A stretch of DNA of 64,000 bases from Rusavskia elegans. Its lineage: Eukaryota; Ascomycota; Lecanoromycetes; Teloschistales; Teloschistaceae. The stretch lies in assembly GCA_011316305.1 (NCBI GenBank), contig SAUG01000071.1, forward strand, positions 124,001 to 188,000, in the 5' to 3' direction. Position numbers and translations under genes: made by a program. The notes under the pieces were generated by a model that was not told the origin of the DNA, did no database searches, and worked only from the letters and a program-made list of their open reading frames with translations. Each line of letters opens with the position of its first letter. The stretch's first letter is position 1. Below, in pieces: positions 33,724-45,900 of the stretch.

Positions 33724-36700
33724 TCATTGCGAATCATCCAAGGCTCGACCAATGCCCTGGTCATTCCTATCATCCTGCGCGCCTTGCTCAAGTTGCTCGA
33801 CCATGTATTTCAGAAGTACGGGTGGGACTGCCTCGTCCGTGGCGCGGATCGTGAGGCGGAACATCTGTTGACCTTTCGTTAGCCCTTGCATTCTTTTCCC
33901 CCGTACGATGTAATAGAACGCCCACCAGATTGTAGGACTGGGGACGAAAGACATACCTTGCTCTCATAATTCGGCTCCAACCTCACCAACGCCCCCAACT
34001 TCCCACCAGCAACATGCACCACGCTCGCCCCAACGATATTCTTCTCATTTGCATCTACCCCCTTTAGCACCTTCCACCCAAAATATTCCGCCATTTCATT
34101 GCTGAATGCCCGATCCATCCTTCTTTCCTGCCTCCCATCTTGGATGAGTCCGAACACCTGCTGCGCTTCCCTTGGCTTGCCTCCTATCTGCCGCCACCTC
34201 TTGAAGAAATCGTCCGAACTCAGGTCGGCCGGGTCGGCAAATTTGTGGAGTACCACGGGCAATTGGAGCGTGACTGCCTGCAACGAGCCAGCGAGGTAGG
34301 AGATGCGAATCGTAGGAGGTTTGTCGAAGACGGATAGGGCATTAAACATGATTGTCTGCTGTGCCTGTGCCAAGGGGGCCACGCTTGAGTCAGGAAGGTT
34401 TTTGATATCTATCTTAAGCTTGGCGGAATCTGGGTTGTCAAGGGTAGTGGTGAAAGAGCCCATGGCCGCCGAGGTGGAGCGGTTGTGGAAGTATAGGATC
34501 AGGCAGCCAACAGGACCACGGTATTCGCTTCGTAGACCGACTTGAATCTGTGAGTCTTGATAGAGCACGCCTTCGCTCTCCAACAGAAGACGACGGTAAC
34601 CTTGTTCCCAGCCAGGAGATAGATGAGCGGCCGACGCAAGGTTTAATGATTTCGATGTTGTCTCAGTAGGAGTGCTCAAGTCAAGCCCCTCGAGATCATG
34701 CATCCCGTTGGTCTTAGTGGTACCATTCGTAATCGTCTTCAAGTCCGAAGCTATGGGTGAGAGAGTACCATTGGCGGTGGGAGTAAACGACCGTTTGAGG
34801 CCATGTCCGTTTGGTGCAGCCTGCTGGGTAAGCTGGATTTCCGTATTGTCCGCATTGGCCGTCTTTCCACCCACAACCCAGGTCCGTTTGTCGCTAGTGC
34901 CGGCGTGTTTGCCGTGCAGTCGAGATAGAAGAGCCGAGGTACGTTCTGGGAAGGGAGGCATCTCATCGAATACAGTTCGTAGGAGATCATCCGTGGGAAG
35001 TAGGGCAAGCGACTGGTACTCAAATGCTCGTTGTTGTAGCTCTGAGTCGAGGGTATGGCTGTAGGCGCGGAAGACGTGGAGAAGCTGTGGTTTGATCTCG
35101 GGGAAGAGATTCACGAATTTGATGTATGTCGAAAGGAGGATCGCGCGCGTGCTTGATGAGCATCCAGCTAATTTGGTAGAAAGTGCCATGAACTGTTCGA
35201 TGGGACTACAGCCTTTGGTGTCTGCGACGAGATGCCCAAACTCTCCGAGAAGATAGCCTCCGATCTTCACGAGCGTCTCATGACATGAATCGGCTTTGAC
35301 GTACTCGAGGATATTCTGAGCTGCGTAAACTTGAAGCTCCTCGTTGTTGGTCACAATCTGGATAACACGCTGCCATACTTCGTCGCTAACATGATCGCCA
35401 GCCATAGCGATTAGTCGTAGCGAGATGTCGACGTACCACTTGACGTCCGTCGCATACTTCTCTGTAAGTATAGCAATCTTCAAGACCATCTCTTCCCGAA
35501 TAGCAAAGTCTGCGGTCTGCAGGTATCGAAGGAGCTCGTTGACGATCGGCTGAGCATTGCTAGGATCGCACATGCTGTAGAGCAAGTCTAAACCTTTCCG
35601 TCGCACACTGATATCCCGATCGCGCAGAGAACCGGAGATAATAGTTTGATGCTTCTTGATCGGGTCGAGTGTTTCCGCTCTCGCAGCGAAGTGTGTCATG
35701 GCTTCCAGCCCAAGATATCGCACGTTCGTCTCTCGGGATGAGATAAACTTTCCGAGTCGAGATGAGATTTGCACCATGAGGTTGTGCTCGGTATCGAGAT
35801 GGATGACAAGATTGATGGCTTCGAAAAGCACTGCGTTTTGAGCGTTGTTCTGCTGAACGTTCTTTGGCATGAGCATCGCCTCGTGTAGAATCTGCTGGAT
35901 GGACTCCCGGATGAGGGCGCGGACATGGGTATCCTCTGTCGAGTTGTCAGCTCCTCGCTTGCAACCAGAACGTGATGTATATACCTGACGGTGAAAAGCA
36001 TTGCATGAGGCGAAGGAATTTGACTTGGATCCATGGACAAGGCACTTTGTAGTAGATGTAATCCGCCGCAATTTCGTTGTCGACGACAATCTTCTTCAGC
36101 CGCTGTGCTGCCTTGACATACGCCCCTTTGTACGGTTCCGGCTGATCTTGGGCGAGTGCCATGACCAGAGAGGTGACTGACAGCGCCACGCCCATGTCAG
36201 GATCATCCATCAATGATATTATCCTTTCCGCCCACTCCTGCTGTACAATGCCCGGGTGTTTCCGATATAAGCGTAGTAGGGTCAATGCAGCTTTCTTCTT
36301 GACGAAAGGTTTCGATGTGCTACCAACGTCAGCAAGAAGGAGTGCTAGCATTCGAATGGCACCCACGGTGAGACCAGGAGGGAGTGTACGTCCCCACTCA
36401 GAGCTTCTCCCATCTCTCGTCCACCCACATTTGCAATGGCATGCAGCGCCAGACAGTTGTGGAGCTCGTTGTGACTTGCCAAATCCTTCCGGATGCTGTT
36501 GACGACCAGATGGAGAAGCTCATGTTGCTCATGGAGGAACAACGTCACCGCCAGGTATCCAATCTGCTTTTCCGAGTACTTGGTGGCCGAGATGAGGTTG
36601 ACGGCTTCCAGATGACCGAAGTCGACATTCCAGCCGAGGATGTAGATGTAGAGCAGCTTGCAGACATATTTCTTCTTGTGGTAGCCGCTGAGGTTGCCAT

Positions 36701-36809
36701 CCTTGAACTTCTGCCGTATGTTGGCCAACTCTTTGTTGATTCTCTTCTCCTCGAGTTCCCGAGCTCTTGCATTCCGAAGATCTGCTATGAATTGGACCAG
36801 TCCTCGCAT
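33724..36809 (-). CDS. APL3: AP-2 adaptor complex subunit alpha
   Basis: Four exons, 36809-36367, 36319-35985, 35935-33957 and 33864-33724 (introns 47, 49 and 92 nt), give 965 aa, the usual length. Residues from [24 protein letters not shown] start at the conserved adaptin N-terminus; the upstream frame is open but lacks an ATG. The alpha-helical HEAT trunk follows, with the joins [21 protein letters not shown] and [17 protein letters not shown] rebuilt exactly at introns. A Ser/Thr-rich hinge (about 600-680) precedes the ear domain. The last exon supplies the C-terminus [20 protein letters not shown]. Alpha adaptin binds PI(4,5)P2 and cargo in clathrin-mediated endocytosis at the plasma membrane; in filamentous fungi AP-2 also supports polar growth. 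No defects seen. Confidence 0.96.
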
Positions 36810-38627
36810 GGAAGAAGGGTTCCCCGAGCTTCCCCGGCCGAGAAAGCCGGCTGCCGCCGCACTCGCCAGATTGAAGGTTGCGCCAGCGTTGGGAGAATGG
36901 TGAGGATGAGAGGTAGCTTCCTTGCGCGACAAGCTTAGATGTTGGACTTGGTCCCAGCGGTCGTGTTTGTTTCGTACGGTTCCGTGATTTCGGGGGGATG
37001 GCGGAGGGATAGCAGTCTCTAGACACTGATGAGGCGAGACCAGCTCTAAAGATCACAGGATCACTGCCAAGTCATCCACTGTGGCCAAGTCAACGGTCTA
37101 CACCAGATAGGTTTCACATCTCACCATCTCACCACGACAAGTTGCCCTATTGGGGTTGCAGGACTAACGGCGGACTTAACGCTATCGCCGAATGTTCCGC
37201 CCTTAGCGCTTCGATTGTTTACTGCTTGGCGGCGAAAAGGAGAAGCCTCCTATCCCCCGATGGTCACTATTTAACAATATTCACCTGTGATGGACAGGCA
37301 ATAAATTAAATGATCCTTCAATCTGGCATGTTGACCACATAGCAGCTTCCATCATCTACAGGCAATCCGCTTCTTCCCTTCCAGCCCCGCTTGCTCTCAG
37401 CCAGTCGCAAAGTTGCTTATCCCACACCGGCCTCCTTTCATAGACACCAAATCTCTCAGGCATCGAGTCGCAGGCATCAGCCAAGTCTTCGATGAACCAC
37501 ATTCCTCGTCTTGAACCTGCTGAATGAACGTTAGATAACTCCGCACACAGAACATGAACGTCTTTGTTTTCAGCAGACAGGTCAAAGTATGATGTTCACA
37601 TCGTAGATCCGTCTTTGGCCAGATGGATTGCTTCTTGTTGAACAGCAGCATTTGCTGTGCTATGGTACCTGGCGCATCTACATCTCTGGTGTTCTTGGCC
37701 AGAGGCTTGAAGAGTTCGTTACCGTCCGTTTGAACACTCCACTATGGGCGCCGAGTCGTCAGTCCGGAGTTCAACTCTTTCCCCGGGGCAAGAAGGCTTC
37801 TTACATTCAAGCGACCGACCAAAACACCAGGCTCCATGCTTCTGAAGTGTCTGTCCACACCATTGCCCAATCGACTCTCGCACCCCGGTACTGGCTGATG
37901 GATCTCTCGCACTGACAGCCCCATCTTCGCCGAGCTGAGCAGACCTTGTGGACAACATGAGCTGTAGGCTGGAAGTCTGTAGACGACTCCCGAATCCGGA
38001 TCCTACTGTCGGTCACACGTGGGAAACTATCGTTGTATATGTGGTGTACGATCAACCACCCAGCGCAAGATGCTGCCAAACACGGCTACCTCCATCCCTC
38101 AAATCAACGGAAATTACCATCCTCTCGAAGCTTTGGACTCCAAGATAATATATCTATGCCGTGGTGGTTAGAAAGAAGCGGTCAGTACCTCACCAACAAG
38201 TCAACAGGATCTCCTACCGAAGAAAGCCGTTTGGACTAGATGCATATCTTCCTGCAGATGGCGAATGAAAGAGATGAAGCGGTCAAGCATTGAGAGACTT
38301 TTCATCCCAGGTGTCTATCGGACGAGGCGGTTGATTCGGAATTGCAGATCAAGAGGTAGGCGGTCGATAGACAACATCGTGATACGTTGTACGCGAGCAA
38401 ACCAGAGGTTTACCCGTCAGAATTCTGGAGAAAATGGTGCTTTCTTCGAGAAGGAACTAAGAATTGAACCGATGTCATTCTCCCTCTCTCCGGGTTCTTA
38501 TCGTCATCGCCCCCTTCAGCCTAAACTGGCATTTGTGTAGCAGCAGACCCTGATTATGTAGTCTCAGTTACTTCACCAGCATCTTGGCCATCCGCTCTCC
38601 AACTTCATGCCTTCTGTCTTTTGCTAC
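36810..38627. other. intergenic, 1.8 kb
   Basis: The first 300 bp are the AP-2 alpha promoter. Short overlapping frames at 37,397-38,540 show no domain or consistent splice structure. Confidence 0.5.
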
Positions 38628-39176
38628 TCAGTTTCCTGCTCCTCCACCTTGATCCTCCCCTTTATGCTTGACATCTTGCTGCTTGACATCTTCCCACATG
38701 ACATCTTCCCGCTTGACATCTTCCCGCTCGACATCTTCCCACTTAACACCTCCCCACTTGACACCTCCCCACTTGACATCTCGCTCGACACGCCAAATAC
38801 ACATCCGACATTTCCCACACAACCCGCGACCTTTCTATCAAACCATCCACAATCAGTCCATGCAGCTGACTTCATCGATCCATCTACTCACCGGATCACC
38901 ACAAGAAACGCAAGCCCGACACTCGAGCTGCACATGTCCAAATATCTTGCACCGGTTGCAGTAGCGCTCCAGACATCCCATAACATGTCCTCCATTATGG
39001 AAGCCACAGCTTGCGCATGTTGCGGGGCAGTTGAAAGTGAAATGGCTGCTTCGCTTTGTCATTATTCGGCTGATAGTGTTGGTATACTCGACATACTCTG
39101 GCTTGTAGCACGAGGCGCACGTTTGCAGCTCGTTGTACTCGGGCTTGATAGCTGGATGGTTGCCGGTACGAATCAT
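38628..39176 (-). CDS. small zinc-knuckle protein with pentapeptide repeat tail
   Basis: Exons 39176-38892 and 38834-38628 (intron 57 nt, GTGAGT...GATAG, phase 0) give 163 aa. The first exon is dense in cysteine: CASC at 20-23, CPATCASC at 50-57, then a perfect CCHC knuckle C73-x2-C76-x4-H81-x4-C86 and ACVSC to 92. Exon 2 adds CGKCRMC. The C-terminus is a tandem array of VKW/REDV-type pentapeptides coded by a 15-bp minisatellite (38668-38792), charged and probably disordered. It likely binds RNA, DNA or a protein through its zinc sites; no known family beyond the CCHC motif is recognised. The minus strand is the coding one; an open frame on the plus strand is a shadow. Confidence 0.65.
38668..38792. 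repeat. 15-bp coding minisatellite
   Basis: About eight to nine tandem units of GACATCTTCCCACTT with a few variants (GACACCTCCCCACTT). Each unit encodes one pentapeptide of the zinc-knuckle protein on the minus strand. Confidence 0.85.
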
Positions 39177-39905
39177 GATATCTGATTCAAGCCGGTGAGT
39201 TGATCGAACAGCTTTATGAAACTGGTGAAATCGGTGTGGGTTTATGGCTTGAAAAAAAGCTGCTCGTCTCGCTGTTGGAGGTGTTAGTTACCGGTGTGCT
39301 TCAGAAAAGCTGGATCAATAGACTTACTTACTGGAGTACGGAGAGTACCGAGAGTACATATTTGATAGAAAGGTGATGATAGATGCTGAGCAATACTGCA
39401 AGCTTTATTGTTGAAAAACCAGCAGGAACAAATGTGAAAAGCGATGCTGGCTGCATATTTCTAGCAGTGATGGTTCTTTGAAGGTCGTGAGTGAGTGTGG
39501 TAGAAGGCAAGAAGAAAGTGGTAGGCTTGCGTTCGATATGTAGTCTTCAGATGGCCAAATCAGGAAGGCCTGAATTGGAGAAGCCTAACTGGAAAAGTAA
39601 CATCGGAACAAATGGTCACAGAAGCACATCCAAGTATCGAGATGAGGTGCGGTGAGGTGAGCAAGTGAGCTGTAATCAATACAAGGGTCTGAACCAGGAG
39701 GAGTGTGGTAGATTGATAAGCTTTGAAGATGCTGTCACTCTTTTAGAAGAAGCAAGACCAAAAGCAATTTTCTATCAACGTCATCTAAAGTCAATACCAT
39801 ACTATGTTTGAATATGCTGGAGTTCCTACGCCTGGAACTATGATGCATCGCAACCATTTTCTCGCCAGTCTCCACCATCGAATTCTCAACGACGCACCCC
39901 CTGAT
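39177..39905. other. intergenic spacer
   Basis: No gene supported. Short GAGGTGAGGTGAG runs near 39,640-39,665 resemble those at 49,690. Confidence 0.5.
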
Positions 39906-42900
39906 CTATTCGTCCTCGCCCATAACCACATCTTCATTCGCCGTTTCGAACATCTCCTCATGCAAAATCCTACCACTCGCAACTTGCCCAACATGTGTTT
40001 GCAGATAATTTTGTCCCTTCCTACGGATCCCGATCCACTCTCTGATGAAGCTCAAGGGGACTGCTTCTCGAGATGACAACGATCCAACCAGGAGGTCATA
40101 TTCCTCAAAGGTCGTAAAATATAGTTGCCCAGCAAAGAGGTGCAGAGCTTGTCGTAGATCGTTGTCGAGAGCGTCCCAAGCTTCCTTGGCCCCTGGCAAA
40201 GATTGAGATGGAAGGGCATCGAGTGATGGCATCGATCTTGTGACTCGTGGCTCATAGCTTATGAGAGTGACACGAGACGATGCGGCCTGGATACGGTCGA
40301 GATATTGATTGACCTCGTACTGGGAAATGATGAGGACAACGTCTCGGACCGTTGAACGCTTGGAGACCAGCAGCCAATGGACAGGGCGAAGGTAGTCATC
40401 ATCGACGCTGGTCAATTTGCCTTTGGTCTTGTTGACTTTCACGGTCCTGACGAAGTCCTTGGTTACACGTATGCGTTGCCAAGGTGCAGTTCTGAGTAGC
40501 CGGTTTGTGGACGATTTGGCTAGTACACCGTCAAACAAGGACGAGAACGAGTTGGCAGACGACCGCGTGCCCGTGCCAATGAAGTCCATCAAGTTTGGAT
40601 CGACTTGGCGCTCTTCGGGTTCTGCCCTCGGTGGCCGCTCGATCTGCGTTTCTTGCTCGACTTCGTGTCCAACCTCCCGCTCGAGTTCCTCGTGCATGTT
40701 AGCGTTGCGGGAGGCGTGCGGGTCAATTCGATCCCACAGTTGGACCAGCTCTTGTACAGCCTGGTCTGGGTTGGAACGACTGTTCTTGACTAGATCGGAA
40801 TCGCTTTGGTCGCGCATTCCGTCTGGGGCGTACAGGTCACGAAGGCTTTGAGCCTCATGTTCAATGATCTCATTACCAAGACCGTCGGTGGAGAACCCCT
40901 CCTCGCTGTCGGAAACAAGTAGTCGTTGTTTGAGGGCATCTAGAGTTGCTTGTCGGTGGTGGTAGTTGAGGCCCTGGACGACTTGCAGGGGCTGGTTTCG
41001 TTCGATTTGTAGGAAACTCTGTTCCAGGGCCCACTCGATGACGTTACGTCCATTTAATTCACCAGTTGGTGTTGGCAAGGTCGATGCAACGATGTTCTGG
41101 TGGACCTCCGGGGGAGCGACGTACATGAGTGACTGGCCATGTCCGAGTTGGCGAAGTCGCATACAAGCTATGCAGTTCATTAATGGTAGTTTCAAGTGAT
41201 TGTAGACATTCCTCAAATACCTTGAACCAGGCGATCCTTTGTGAGTCTTGGACCCAAGGTCACGGCAGCGCGAGCAGTAAGTGGTAATTTCAGGTCAGTA
41301 CCTGAACAATTCAAGTCAGCGTTCTCCGCGCAGCAATGATGTTCGAAATTTGCCTTATGGAGGGTGACTCATGACGTGCGACAGATACCTCCGCTTGGGA
41401 TACAGGCATTTTAAAATCCGAGTTACCGGGACTTAATGCTCTGCAAGGAGACGGGACGCCTACCTCTTGTATGGACGTCGTCCAGATACACGACACACTG
41501 GTCCATTCTACTTGCGAAGGACGATGTCACCAAGGCTTCTTTGTTTCCGTCTCTATCCAAGACCATCGGGTGGTCGTCAGCACTGAAGAACACGCCAGCA
41601 TCTGCTTTTGTATCGAGGGCAAGCCATTGCGCAATCACATCATCGTTCGAGAGATCCAAGATCTGGGCCCCAACGTCGATCAGAACACGAACGTTTGGGT
41701 CAACGCGCATGATACTTTCGAGCAATCCTTGCGATGATATTTGACGCCCGCTGTTGTCCATGGCACAAGTGTAGGATAGATTCTCCGGCCTCAACAAAAA
41801 TGCCAGGACCTTGGCGCTTGTGTGCCGTAATTCAGGCAAGTCATGCTGCGAGATAGATGAGGGCAACAGAAATCTGTTATCATTGGTCCCGCTGAAACCG
41901 GTCGTGATGTGCTTTGAGTGCGGTCGAGCTGGGATGTCCCAACCTGAGGTCGATAATTTCTGATCGAATTCTTTGCCTTCCTTTGGAAAAACCACGTTCG
42001 TCATGAAGAAATCGGCAACCTTTTTGTTGAACCTTAACGACGGGAAAAGCTGTTCGTCGCGTTGTCGATAGTCCTCTAGATTGACAGCGTTCCAGTGCTG
42101 AAGATATACGGGGATTGACTGATCCTCTTTCGTCCAGGTACCGTATTCAAGAGTCGGATCATCGGCTTTTTGAAGAATCTCTAAGCACGCTCCAAGTTGA
42201 TCGTTGGTAAGGCCGGTGTAATAATAACTCAGACAGGTCAGTGCGATGGCGATGTCAGGGTGACCGAATTCTGCCGTGGGCGCAGGAACACCTTTTGCCC
42301 GATAAGGTACTGCACATAGGCATCGCGTCGGATGTAATCCGTAGGTGACTGACCAGCGTTTGTCGTGGAGAACGTGTAGTAGAATGCCGCACGCAATCAA
42401 CCCCCGGACGAATAGTAGTTTCTTCAGGTAGGCTTCATCTTCGGCGAAGTACAACTGGATCGTCTTGCAGTCCGCATTCGTGACATCTTGAAGCGTGATA
42501 AAGTTAGCTATGGCTTTGGAGACCTCGGGCGGCAGGTTCGACATAACTAGCCCTGCAACCTTGCTTTCACAAATGTCTTCACTGACTCCTGAGATCAGTG
42601 ATTTGCGGACTCCTACGGAAAGTAACCGAATACCCGGGAAGCTGCCAGGTGTTCGCTTTTCGACTTCGATCAGCTCAGGATACTGTGCTTGTAAAAGCCA
42701 CGCCCGATTTTGCACGATGTCGAAGACCCCTTGCATCATGAGCCATCGATCTGGTTGTCCATCCATGTCTCGCTGTGCGCCAAGCGTGTAGATCAATTGA
42801 AATCTGACATCCAGTATCTCGTCGCTCTCATCGAGGACGTCACGGCAATGATCGTCAAGCCAGGCCTGGGTTTTCATCAGTTCCATGCCAAGGCCATGGT

Positions 42901-45900
42901 CCCCCGATGCAACTCGTTCAATACCCAAGAGCTTGAAAGAGAGTACGTGCTCAGGCTGGGTGATGATGACTCCCCCCTTCACCATACAGTCAGCGTACAT
43001 CGATTGTATCTGACGAACCGCTGCCTCGTCTACTCTGGTTTTCCGCGAAAAGGGCATGAAGTAGACAGGTCTGTTCACCAAGCCACTAAGTCGTTGCGTG
43101 AGGGTATCTTGCATTTGTCTAGTCAGGGATTGTAGAACTACGACCCTAACAAGGCGACTCTTGTCGGCCAGTGCGGCTGCAACCAACGGCGTGATTACAG
43201 AAGACTTGCCCTCTCCCTAACGACTATCAGCAAAAAAAGCCATGATGCCCCATCGAGTGCAGGTTAAGAGCTGATAGCTTACCATATTGAGTTGCATAAG
43301 CGTGTTGGAGGAGCTTGAGGGCGCAATCATTTCCATTGCGACTCGGACTTGGACTGGCCGGATGAGAAGATCGTTCTCAATTTCTATCAGTAGCCAATCA
43401 GGTCGTTCATGAGCACTCCATCCAGATTGACCAGGATTCGCCATTTCTTGAGAGAAGGACATGGTGTTCCCCTTCTCGGCCGCAAGGACAAGCCGTCTGG
43501 CACGCTGCAGGGTGGTGACCCCTATGCCAATAGCGACAACACTGTATTGCCACTCCTCTGGAATACGCATTGGTGAGGTTGTGGCTGTCAAAGCGAGCAA
43601 ATCGCGCATATGCAGACGGGGCCACAGGCCGGCGGCCCTCGATAATTCCTCGGTAGGTCCTACGGGTTGCAAATGGCTGCAAAGGTCGTCGAACTCCTTC
43701 TCGCAAAGGTCATGACACCTATCAAAGTGATTCATTGCTTTGATGCCTGTTGCAGATGCAATCTCATGTGGCCATACGGTCTCGAGGTGTTTCTGCAAGG
43801 CATCAAAACTGGCTAGAAGATCCGCCTTGTACCGTGAACGGAGAGATTCATGGTTCTTATCAGCCATTGGGCCAAAACCTGTGACGAGCGAATGCAGTTG
43901 GGGATCTATTTCCAGCGATCTCAGATCCTGCTGATTCCGGAGTACGAACGGCAAACGGGGTAGATCAGGGAATCTCGTATCTAGCAGACTGGATACAGTC
44001 GGTAGAGCTGGGGAGCTCTCAAGCCGAGGAATCATTACGTTTTGTTGCCATGGATCTCTCGTAAAGGGGAACTCGATAGACGACGTCATCGTGGAGTCAA
44101 TGACGGAGCGGATCCTTGCCAGATGTTGTAGGCATTCTTGATTCTTAGACCACTCCACGAACAACCTTATGGTGGACTGTTCAATCGCCATGGTATTTAG
44201 CCATTTGTAAGAAACTTTGAGGTGTTGTGTTGGCTGGCGGCATGGCCACTGATGTTGGTAGAAGGTCACTGCAGCTTCGACATTAGCCGCGGATAATTTC
44301 TTGTATGAAGCACGTTCTCGCCGCCGCTCAGCAGCGGAAACTTGTCTACAAGATGCTTCAAACGGCTTGACACACGCGTCGATGGCGGATCGGAGCATTG
44401 AAGCATCCGCTTGACACCCGTTCCTCAGGTTGAAAGAGTTGTACCTTGGGAAAACCGGAAAAGCTCGTAATGATTTGTTTGTTGCAAAGGCTAGTAGGGT
44501 CTTGAGATCGTCAAGCGACGATACCCTAGTCCCATAAGCTATTTGGGCGAAAAGGAACAAGAGCTTATATAGGGAATCCTCACGGGTGGATGTTCGACAG
44601 ACTTCGTACAGAGAGCCCCACGAGCGCGCAAGATCGAGCGTTAGAAGATCAGCGATCGGTACGGAGAAGTCGAAAGCAACCTCAAAACCAGCGACCAGTC
44701 CCCAAGTCTTCCAAATAGGTGCCAGGTCCGGAGGAACGGTCATGTTTCCAGTCCATGAGCTGACGAACGATGACATACTATAAACCCGGGCGAATTTCCC
44801 TGAATCTCGATCCAGATCCCGAGCGTCATAGTCCCGATCGTGCTGCGCAGTGCACTCATTGCCACCATAGTCAACGTTCATGAACGTTGAGTGTCTGACT
44901 CGCGCACGTTGTAAGAGATCATCGTCTCCACGTGGATCCAGGTCTGGGACAGACTCCACGTCTTGGCGGAATTTGAGGAATTGCTCACTGTGAGCTAGGA
45001 TCCTCCGTGCAATTTCTGAGAAGGCAGCATGCTGAACAAGTGGATTCATATGCTCATGCCAAGTGACCAATTGCATTGCCTGTAAGTGGATTGGGTAGAA
45101 GATACGATGAGGAGTTAGGGAAGCGATGAGGTTCAATATTTCCATCTCAGCGTGGTTCAAAGGTTTGCAGCAACGGAAGACCTGTTCGTCCAGAATTCTG
45201 ATAGACTGTTCCATTCCCATATAGCCGGTCAAGGGGTCAGGAAGTATGAAGGAAGTTAAGGCGTGGAGATAGGCTTGATACAACCTACTGACCACAGTGC
45301 CGTCTCCTTTAAGCTCCTTTAATATGGAATCATGTCGATAGCGGAAACAGTGTACGTTGCGACCCGCAGTAGTGACGTGCACTGCGATATGCGCTCCATC
45401 AACCTTGGTAGAGACCTTCCCTTGTGGCACTAGGACAAGACGATCGAGCTTTTTTGAACGTTCACCTGGCGCACACAATACCAACCGACTCCTCAAGCCC
45501 ATCAATGTACCCAAAGATTGATCTTTGTCCACGATCTTGCGAAGTTCTTGACACTCTATGTCGCCCTTTACGTTTCTGAAGAAATGAAATCCAAGACGAG
45601 GTAAGAACACCTGATACTGGCCATCCGAAGACTTGGTGATGTGCATGAACGACTTCGTCTCAAGGCAACCCAGGACATTGACAGTGTTCTGACACGTCCG
45701 ACTTCGTATATCCACTAGCCGCGCATCTGAGCTTTCGAGATACGACTGGCCGTGTTTACGATATACGAGTTGCCAATTACGGGTATCTGCGGTGAATTTT
45801 CGAGCCAAAGGGCGGAGCTCTACCACACACGTATCAGGATTGAGCCAATGTGCACAGTCTTCGACCAGCATTGTTGGAAGATCGTCAATAAAATGCTCAT

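Noticed and set aside
38607..39185. 192-aa plus-strand frame with DIFPLDIFPLDIFP repeats
   Set aside because: The repeat is the reverse of the minisatellite; the minus strand has CCHC ligands, an intron and a better start.
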